From Bacteroidales bacterium (GTDB lineage Bacteria > Bacteroidota > Bacteroidia > Bacteroidales > JAOZQN01): a DNA stretch of 8,097 bases. The stretch covers positions 12,944-21,040 of the forward strand of contig JAOZTW010000017.1 of the NCBI GenBank assembly GCA_029938985.1, in the 5' to 3' direction. A program made the position numbers and the translations under genes. This document shows, piece by piece, positions 1 through 4,994 of the stretch. Every line of letters starts with the position of its first letter. The first letter of the stretch is position 1. The notes below the pieces were generated by a model, which saw only the letters and a program-made list of their open reading frames with translations, was not told where the DNA came from and did no database searches.

Positions 1-39
1 AATTTTTAATTCTTAATTTTTAATTCTTAATTTTTAATT
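1..39. repeat. 14-bp AT-only tandem repeat, 2.8 copies
   Basis: The unit AATTTTTAATTCTT occurs twice perfectly (1-14, 15-28) and then partially (29-39). It sits just beyond the stop codon of the helicase gene and runs directly into the dispersed repeat at 26-50. The array may continue left of the window. Short AT-only arrays of this kind are typical intergenic filler in AT-rich Bacteroidota genomes. No coding or structural role is evident. Confidence 0.85.
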
Positions 40-50
40 GCTGTTTACGG
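26..50 (+). repeat. dispersed intergenic repeat, copy 1 (TTAATT..GCYGTTTACGGC)
   Basis: This stretch aligns with the reverse complement of 6551-6575. About 22 of 25 positions match, through the end of a near-palindromic GCTGTTTACGGC core; the other copy has the perfect palindrome GCCGTTTACGGC. A shared TATG follows 3-4 bases later, with a one-base gap. This copy lies immediately after the helicase stop codon. The other lies just upstream of the SpeE-like gene. The core could form a small hairpin, so a terminator-like or REP-like role is possible, but this is inference. Confidence 0.6.
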
Positions 51-52
51 CA

Positions 53-2377
53 CTATGAATATAATTTTAGTTTAGCAAACTTGAGTAAAAGTTGTTTTTT
101 TCCTGCATTTTTAAAATTTATTGTAGCTTTTGTGTTTGGATAATCTCCTACTAATTGTAACACCTCGCCAACACCAAAACGTTGATGCGTTACTTTATTA
201 CCTATTTTTATACCAGTAGTTTTATCATAAGTTTTATTATTGGTAGATTTTTTTGTTACTTTTGGTATTTTTTTAAACTTATTATTTTGTGGTTTTAACG
301 CTTTGTTTTCGTCAACAAAATTGTTATATGTATTGCTATGTTTCTTTTTTGCAAAAGTATTCTTTTTATAATTATTTTCAAAAGAATCGGGGTCTTGATT
401 AAAAAAATTATCTGTACCAACTGATTTATGTTCCACAAATTGATCTCCTATTTCTTTAAGAAAACGACTTGGATTAGAGAAGTTTAACTGCCCCCAACGA
501 TATCTTAATTCGGCATGACTTATCATCAAATTTTTTTCGGCACGAGTTACGGCTACATAAAAAAGCCTTCGTTCTTCTTCCAACTCACTTGGTGTGGTAG
601 CAGAAAATTGTGAAGGAAACAGCCCATCTTCCATTCCAACTATAAAAACATTTTTAAATTCTAATCCTTTTGCAGAATGGATTGTCATTAAACTTACTTT
701 ATTTTTGTCTCCATCTTTTTCGTTGTCATCGTTTGTGAGTAAAGCCACGTCTTCCAAAAATTTACTCAAACTTATATCTTCGTCTTCGTTGTTTACCGTA
801 AAATCTTTTATTGCATTCAATAATTCTTGCACATTCTCATGTCGGCTTATTCCTTCTGGTGTTTTATCTTTAAATAAATCTTTTAGTATTCCCGATTTTG
901 AAGCTATTTCTTTGGTTAGTTCATAAGCATTTAGCTTAAATAATTTTGAAGAAAATCCATTTATTAGATGAGCAAAACCAATCAAACTATTTTTAGCTCG
1001 ACTGTTTAAATTTATAGTTATATTATTTATATTAACCAAACTATCCCAAATAGATATTGAATTTTTATTTGCATAATCAATAACTTTATCTTGTGTTGTG
1101 CCACCAATTCCTCGGCGAGGATAGTTCAACACTCGTTTCAACGATTCGTCGTCTTTAAAATTTACGGTAAGTCTTAGGTAACCAAGCAAATCTTTAATTT
1201 CTTTTCTTTGATAAAAAGAAGTTCCACCATAAATTTTATAAGGAATTTTATTTTTTCTCAATCCCTCTTCAAAAATACGAGATTGTGCATTTGTTCTATA
1301 AAGTATTGCAAAATCCGAAAATATATATTTAAACTCAAATTGCAAATCTTGAATATTTTCGGTAACAAAATTTCCTTCATCTCGGTCGTTTTTAACCTGC
1401 GAAATTTTTATTTTTGCTCCTGTTTCATTTTCCGAAAACGTATTTTTCTTTATTTGTCGTTTATTGTTGGCTATTATACTATTAGCGGCTTGTACTATAT
1501 TTTTGGTAGAACGGTAATTTTGTTCTAATTTAAATAATTTATGTTCAGGAAAATCTTTTTTAAAATTAAAAATATTTTCAATTTTTGCACCTCTAAAAGC
1601 GTAAATACTTTGTGCGTCATCCCCCACTATACAAATTCGCCTTCTTACTTCCGATAATTTTTTTACTATCAAATATTGTGCTTGATTTGTATCTTGATAT
1701 TCGTCAACAAGAATAAATTGAAATCTATTGCGGTATTTATCCAAAATTTTTGGATTGTCTCTAAACAAAATATTAGTAAAAAGCAGTATGTCATCAAAAT
1801 CCATTGCATCAGCTTTCTTACAACGTTTTGCATAAAGTGTAAAGATTTTAGATATTTCAGGACGCTTTCTATTAAAATCTTCGTTCATTAATTGTGTGTT
1901 GTTTGCATAATTAACATGAGTTATTAAATTATTTTTCGATTTAGAAATTCTGCCCATAATTTCGTTTGCAGTATATTGTTTTGGATCAAGATTTAGGTCT
2001 TTCACAATACCACGTATAACACTCTTGCTATCAATAGTATCATAAATTGTAAAACTTGATTTAAAACCTATTGCCTCAGCTTCTTTTCTTAGTATTTTGG
2101 CAAAAATAGAATGAAACGTTCCCATCCAAAGATTTTTAGTTTGTTCAAAACCAATTATTTTGGCTATTCGGTCTTTCATTTCACGAGCCGCTTTGTTGGT
2201 AAAAGTGAGCGAAAGTATTGAATATGGTGGTATATTGTTTCTTAAAAGGTGTACTATTTTGTATGTTAAAACTCTGGTTTTCCCAGAACCTGCACCAGCT
2301 ATAACCATTGATGCTCCATCAATATGTTCAACTGCCTGACGTTGCACTTTGTTGAGTTCGGCTAAATAATTTGACAC
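53..2377 (-). CDS. pcrA: UvrD/PcrA/Rep-family superfamily 1A DNA helicase
   Basis: This is a 774-residue ATP-dependent 3'-5' DNA helicase of the repair/replication-accessory type. All SF1A motifs are present in order: Q motif around Q12, Walker A GAGSGKT (28-34), motif Ia TFTNKAAREM (58-67), TFHS (87-90), DExx box VDEYQD (224-229), motif III VGDDAQSIYAFRGA (251-264), EQNYRS (285-290), motif V with TIHSAKGLEFKNVF (565-578) and motif VI RRLFYVAVTRAEKNL (603-617). A low-complexity Lys/Asn-rich linker (about 655-720) leads to a small C-terminal domain (about 724-770, IGNKVTHQRFGVGEV..), which resembles the Tudor-like RNA-polymerase-binding domain of PcrA. Length is normal for the family. The start is GTG; it places the protein at the usual family N-terminus just before the Q motif. 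pcrA versus uvrD is a naming choice; the C-terminal domain favours pcrA. Confidence 0.96.
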   Translation of the reverse strand: MSNYLAELNKVQRQAVEHIDGASMVIAGAGSGKTRVLTYKIVHLLRNNIPPYSILSLTFTNKAAREMKDRIAKIIGFEQTKNLWMGTFHSIFAKILRKEAEAIGFKSSFTIYDTIDSKSVIRGIVKDLNLDPKQYTANEIMGRISKSKNNLITHVNYANNTQLMNEDFNRKRPEISKIFTLYAKRCKKADAMDFDDILLFTNILFRDNPKILDKYRNRFQFILVDEYQDTNQAQYLIVKKLSEVRRRICIVGDDAQSIYAFRGAKIENIFNFKKDFPEHKLFKLEQNYRSTKNIVQAANSIIANNKRQIKKNTFSENETGAKIKISQVKNDRDEGNFVTENIQDLQFEFKYIFSDFAILYRTNAQSRIFEEGLRKNKIPYKIYGGTSFYQRKEIKDLLGYLRLTVNFKDDESLKRVLNYPRRGIGGTTQDKVIDYANKNSISIWDSLVNINNITINLNSRAKNSLIGFAHLINGFSSKLFKLNAYELTKEIASKSGILKDLFKDKTPEGISRHENVQELLNAIKDFTVNNEDEDISLSKFLEDVALLTNDDNEKDGDKNKVSLMTIHSAKGLEFKNVFIVGMEDGLFPSQFSATTPSELEEERRLFYVAVTRAEKNLMISHAELRYRWGQLNFSNPSRFLKEIGDQFVEHKSVGTDNFFNQDPDSFENNYKKNTFAKKKHSNTYNNFVDENKALKPQNNKFKKIPKVTKKSTNNKTYDKTTGIKIGNKVTHQRFGVGEVLQLVGDYPNTKATINFKNAGKKQLLLKFAKLKLYS

Positions 2378-2432
2378 GGATATAAGTTAATTATTAATAA
2401 AAAAAATGTTTTGGTGGTCTCTAAAAAATTAT

Positions 2433-2440
2433 CAAAGTTA
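2433..2440 (-). promoter_or_regulatory. possible -7 element of the helicase promoter
   Basis: Read on the minus strand this is TAACTTTG, a perfect match to the Bacteroidota -7 consensus TAnnTTTG. It would start transcription roughly 45-50 nt before the GTG start of the helicase. No convincing TTTG or TTG is found at the expected -33 spacing, so the call rests on the -7 box alone. Confidence 0.4.
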
Positions 2441-2485
2441 AATAATTTTTCAATAAAAAAAAGGAAATGATAGAAAAAAGTTTTT

Positions 2486-2737
2486 TTAAGGAAAATAAAT
2501 CAATGAAAAATTTGTGTTCAATGAAAATAAAATAATAAATAATGTATAATATGTAGTGTCATTTTTACCGAGACGTTCTTTAAATTCAGGTAAAGCGTTT
2601 TCAAATTCTAATGCCGCTTTTTTAAATAGTCCCATATCTGAATATTCAAATGCCTTCTCAATATCTGGAGAATAAAGCTGTGAATATGTTGAGAACAAAA
2701 GATTAATAATAATAAATAAATAGATGTATTTTTTCAT
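2486..2737 (-). pseudogene. truncated exported TPR protein (5' fragment)
   Basis: The 83-residue product starts with a clear signal peptide (MKKYIYLFIIINLLFSTYS, cut near residues 19-20). One TPR-like helix pair follows (about 25-55), whose pattern AFEYSDMGLFKKAALEFENALPEF is typical of tetratricopeptide repeats. The next residues, LGKNDTTYYTLFIIL, look like the start of the next repeat in secreted multi-TPR proteins, many of which end in a CHAT domain. The reading frame then runs into a hydrophobic Phe/Leu/Ile/Asn tail (about 67-83) and stops, with no further repeats in the 108 bp before the helicase. Functional relatives have many repeats and several hundred residues. I read this as the surviving 5' end of a larger gene. 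A genuine small secreted protein is the less likely alternative. Confidence 0.55.
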
Positions 2738-3046
2738 GTTTTTATTTTTTTAATTATTCAAAGAAATAAATTTTTATGTTTATAAAAAAACTATTTTAAA
2801 ATAATAGTATAGAAATTGTCAAAAAAACAACTTCGGAAACTGTGTCATTATTTCACTATTTATAGAAAATTAAATAAAGTTTCAAATAATTCATTATTAG
2901 TAATTTGTTTTAAGTTCTAAAAATAGCAAACTAATCTAACCGTTTTTAACCTTATTATTTTCCAATTCCATAATTATTTAATTATAAGTATATTTAGTTT
3001 GATTTTTATTAAAAAAAAAAAAAAAAGCTAATAAATAGTTTGTTTT
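2738..3046. other. AT-rich intergenic region, no gene seen
   Basis: This is very AT-rich sequence between the truncated TPR gene and the + strand promoter at 3047. No frame on either strand has protein-like composition. It contains a short imperfect inverted repeat (about 2788-2806, ACTATT/AATAGT) and an uninterrupted A16 tract (3011-3026). The tract lies about 20 bp upstream of the promoter, where it could act as a curved UP-like element; that is inference. Confidence 0.6.
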
Positions 3047-3078
3047 TTTGCAAAATTAAATAGTTTGTAGTAACTTTG
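3047..3078 (+). promoter_or_regulatory. Bacteroidota-type promoter upstream of the structured leader
   Basis: TTTG at 3047-3050 and TAACTTTG at 3071-3078 are separated by 20 bp, matching the -33 TTTG / -7 TAnnTTTG pattern of the primary sigma factor in Bacteroidota. An A16 tract lies just upstream. Transcription would begin near 3084 and run rightward through both structured elements into the 338-aa gene, giving an untranslated leader of nearly 600 nt. No other equally good + strand promoter was seen between this site and the gene. Confidence 0.6.
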
Positions 3079-3179
3079 TGAAAAAAATTATGACGATTTT
3101 ATTTATTTTGGTAAGGAAAAGTTAACCAAAGTATGATAGTATATTTATAATGCAAAAGAAATTTTGTGAACAAAATAAG

Positions 3180-3298
3180 GCATGTTTTACAAGTGTAAGG
3201 TTTAAGGCCTATTAAATTTCAAAATACCGCAGTTTTCCATTGTAAACGAGGATTTTAAATCTTTTTAAAACACAAAAATTTGTATTTGTAAAACATGC
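3180..3298 (+). ncRNA. structured RNA element E1 (first of a tandem pair)
   Basis: The outer stem pairs 3180-3192 perfectly with 3286-3298 (13 bp, GCATGTTTTACAA). It extends to 3199/3279 using G.T pairs for 20 bp in all. Inside, an internal loop contains the TTTAAGG sequence. An inner AT-rich stem follows (about 3214-3225 with 3252-3263, two bulges), then a small apical hairpin GTTT..AAAC (3232-3247) and GAGG. The layout and several loop sequences match E2 (3353-3475), while the outer arms differ in sequence and stay complementary. All wobble pairs are G.T on +, as expected for + strand RNA. It lies about 100 nt downstream of a promoter. I do not recognise the family. It could also be a DNA-level mobile repeat. 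Confidence 0.55.
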
Positions 3299-3352
3299 AA
3301 AAATAATAATTTAGTTGTATAGATATTGAAACAAAGAGGAAAGTAAAAAAAA

Positions 3353-3475
3353 TGGCGTTTTTCACGAGTGTCAAGCTCAAGGCTTTTTAAATATTAGAAT
3401 TAAAGTTTACCTTTGTAAATGAGCATTTTAATATTTAAAAAGTAACGAAGAAATTGATACTCGTGAAAAACGCCA
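3353..3475 (+). ncRNA. structured RNA element E2 (second of a tandem pair)
   Basis: The outer stem is 22 bp (3353-3374 with 3454-3475, starting TGGCGTTTTTCACGAG) with one G.T pair and no mismatch. An asymmetric internal loop follows (GCTCAAGG, 3375-3382, opposite 3443-3453). Then comes an 18-bp inner stem (3383-3400 with 3425-3442; 17 Watson-Crick pairs and one G.T) and an apical hairpin GTTTAC-CTTT-GTAAAT (3405-3420) followed by GAGC. The order of parts is the same as in E1. The 3' flank (A-rich, then ATAATTTTA) and the 5' flank (TTG..AACAAA..GG) also resemble those of E1, so the duplicated unit is roughly 175 bp. About 200 nt separate it from the start of the 338-aa gene. The family is unknown to me. 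Confidence 0.6.
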
Positions 3476-3677
3476 AAAAAAATAATTTTACACAAGAATT
3501 AATAAACAATTTAGATAAGTGAAAATAAAAATACGAGAAACAATTATTATAAAAAAGTTATTAAGAACTAACTACATTAAAGTAACATAATTATTATAGT
3601 AATAGTTTTTGTGGGAAAATAACCATACGTAACTTTTATTAAAACAGATAAAAAACAATAATAAAAAATATAAAACG
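3476..3677 (+). other. untranslated stretch between E2 and the 338-aa gene
   Basis: This is AT-rich sequence with no protein-like frame and no long inverted repeat; no third copy of E1/E2 is present at the expected spacing. A TTTTTG at about 3606-3611 is the nearest thing to a second promoter box but does not fit TAnnTTTG. No Shine-Dalgarno sequence precedes the ATG at 3678; the last bases are A-rich, which is normal for this phylum. Confidence 0.5.
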
Positions 3678-4694
3678 ATGCCAAAATTAACAACATCAGT
3701 AAACAAAAATAATGAAGAAAATGACAATAAAAAAGATAAGTCAATTTATTCATTATCAACAAAAGTAGAAAAAAACAACGATGACAACAACACTCAAATA
3801 AATAAAGACGGTAGTAGAATCACAAAAGTACACAAATCTACTAAGGTGCAATCAGTTTCTTCGGTGTCAGATATTGCAGAATGGTTAATTAATTTAACTG
3901 GCGATGATATTTTTCAACAATTAAAAAACAATCCTCATTTGCAATTGCCATATACCGATGATGACTTAAATACCAAAGGTTGGCTTGAGAAAGCAATTAA
4001 AACCATTTTCACTAAAGAAAATATAGTAAAAATGGGGAACCAAATACAAGCAAATCAAGATCAAATGAATAATTTGATTGACGAAGCACAAAAAGCGAAG
4101 ACCGAGAAAAAGGAAATGTTGGATAAATACAATCTAAAATTTAAAGAATTAAAGCAACAAATTGATAATGCGGAGGATAACAAATTTCAAGTAGAGAAAG
4201 AGCTGAGTTCATCTGTGTCGTTACCTACTCTAATTAGCGAATTTTTTAGAGACCCAGACGACAGAAGTGATGAATTGAAAAAATTGATTTCCACAATGCA
4301 TTCTGCTTTGGAACAAAAAGATAGTAATGTGTCTCGTTTTATACTTAGATTTTCTAAGGGTTGGTTTGTTGTAAAAAGTACTATGAAAAATTTTGGCGAT
4401 AACGAAAAAGAGAACCTGGAAAAACTACATAATGCCTTAACGCAAATGCTATCTTATATTTCAAATACTTTTATATCCGAACGCAGACCGCTGCTTGATA
4501 TTATGGCACAAATGTGTTCTAATCAATTCTCTGAATATGACTTTATTTCGCCAGAACAAACACTACAACCCGATCCAGAAATTCATGATGCAAGTGGACT
4601 TGGCAATTCAACAATAAAAGAAGGAATTACATTTGCTGTGGTGCGAAAGGAAAGCGGAAAAGCTGTGAAATATGCTGAGATAAAAATGAATTAA
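3678..4694 (+). CDS. coiled-coil protein of unknown function, weakly GrpE-like C-terminus
   Basis: The 338-residue protein has no signal peptide and no membrane segment, so it is probably cytoplasmic. Residues 1-55 are polar and low-complexity (Asn/Lys/Asp). Residues 62-115 form a compact region (SDIAEWLINLTGDDIFQQL..). Residues about 118-178 are a charged coiled coil, and 183-285 appear helical. The tail 293-338 (LQPDPEIHDASGLG.. to ..KYAEIKMN) recalls the end of GrpE, where a DPxxHxA motif precedes a small beta domain ending in an A-x-V/I pattern; the order coiled coil, helical bundle, beta tail also fits. This is remembered pattern similarity, weak enough that I do not name the gene, and no DnaK or DnaJ is nearby. 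It is the only protein gene on + here and probably shares the leader carrying E1 and E2. The start is the first in-frame ATG after upstream stops. Confidence 0.85.
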   Translation: MPKLTTSVNKNNEENDNKKDKSIYSLSTKVEKNNDDNNTQINKDGSRITKVHKSTKVQSVSSVSDIAEWLINLTGDDIFQQLKNNPHLQLPYTDDDLNTKGWLEKAIKTIFTKENIVKMGNQIQANQDQMNNLIDEAQKAKTEKKEMLDKYNLKFKELKQQIDNAEDNKFQVEKELSSSVSLPTLISEFFRDPDDRSDELKKLISTMHSALEQKDSNVSRFILRFSKGWFVVKSTMKNFGDNEKENLEKLHNALTQMLSYISNTFISERRPLLDIMAQMCSNQFSEYDFISPEQTLQPDPEIHDASGLGNSTIKEGITFAVVRKESGKAVKYAEIKMN

Positions 4695-4695
4695 A

Positions 4696-4713
4696 ACACA
4701 AAACGTTTTGTGT
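4696..4713 (+). terminator. 18-bp perfect palindrome just after the 338-aa gene
   Basis: ACACAAAACGTTTTGTGT begins two bases after the TAA stop. As RNA it would be a 7-bp or so hairpin with a small AACGUU-type loop. It lacks a T tract directly after it, so it may be a 3' stability structure or a protein-binding palindrome instead of a classical terminator. Confidence 0.45.
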
Positions 4714-4728
4714 GTCCTGATTATATAA

Positions 4729-4760
4729 ACTGTAGGTGTGGCTTAAACCACACTTACAGT
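4729..4760 (+). terminator. 13-bp hairpin, likely transcription end of the + strand unit
   Basis: 4729-4741 pairs with 4748-4760 (ACTGTAGGTGTGG with its complement) around a CTTAAA loop, with one G.T pair. The following sequence AATTTATTAC is T-containing but not a clean U tract. It lies 35 bp after the stop codon, between two genes that converge (338-aa gene on +, SpeE-like gene on -), so it may serve either direction. Confidence 0.55.
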
Positions 4761-4994
4761 AATTTATTACACAACTTCGTGCTGGTTAGCTAAGACCTCA
4801 ATTGTAGATAAAAGCAATTTATTTTAGAAAAAAACTACGAAATCTAATAGACAATGATATTTATCAATTAGTGAGTTTAGTGAAAATGAAATAATAAGTA
4901 ACTCCAGGATACGCCGTTTTTTTGTTTTTTTAGAATTTGACATTTTTTATTATTTGAGAAATAAACAAACTACAGTTCTCCTTAATTGCAATTG
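4761..4994. other. intergenic region, no gene seen
   Basis: No protein-like frame is present. A T-rich stretch (4915-4931) follows ATACGCCGT (4909-4917), which reappears exactly at 6546-6554 at the edge of the dispersed repeat. On the minus strand no strong hairpin with a U tract follows the SpeE-like gene; only a short ATTGCAAT palindrome (about 4986-4993) lies next to its stop codon. Confidence 0.5.

Noticed and set aside
594..926. Plus-strand ORF of 110 codons inside the helicase gene
   Set aside because: Antisense shadow of the helicase; Ser/Phe/Leu-rich composition typical of a reverse-complement frame. The same holds for the frames at 1208-1528 and 1676-1891.
3182..3388. Short leader peptides starting in the left arms (MFYKCKV in E1, MAFFTSVKLKAF in E2)
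   Set aside because: The two frames are not equivalent when the elements are aligned and the peptides share no pattern, so the ATGs look coincidental.
3180..3475. E1/E2 as retron msr-msd RNA (inverted outer arms like a1/a2)
   Set aside because: No reverse transcriptase gene is in the window, each element has only one inner stem instead of separate msr and msd stems, and the 338-aa protein has no RT motif.
3180..3475. E1/E2 as integron attC sites
   Set aside because: No GTTRRRY/RYYYAAC core boxes at the ends, the stems are long and continuous, no integrase, and no gene cassette between the two.
3180..3475. E1/E2 as a type III toxin-antitoxin RNA (tandem RNA repeats before a toxin gene)
   Set aside because: Those repeats are much shorter and form pseudoknots, a terminator normally separates repeats and toxin, and the 338-aa protein does not look like a compact ToxN-type nuclease. 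Kept only as a loose analogy.
3180..3475. E1/E2 as MITEs or insertion-sequence remnants
   Set aside because: The outer arms of the two copies differ in sequence, whereas transposase-recognised ends would be the same; wobble pairs are strand-biased; no clear target-site duplication. Not fully excluded.
3577..3762. Minus-strand 61-codon ORF overlapping the start of the 338-aa gene
   Set aside because: Phe/Tyr/Leu-rich reverse complement of an AT-rich leader and an Asn/Lys-rich N-terminus; no start signal or family pattern.
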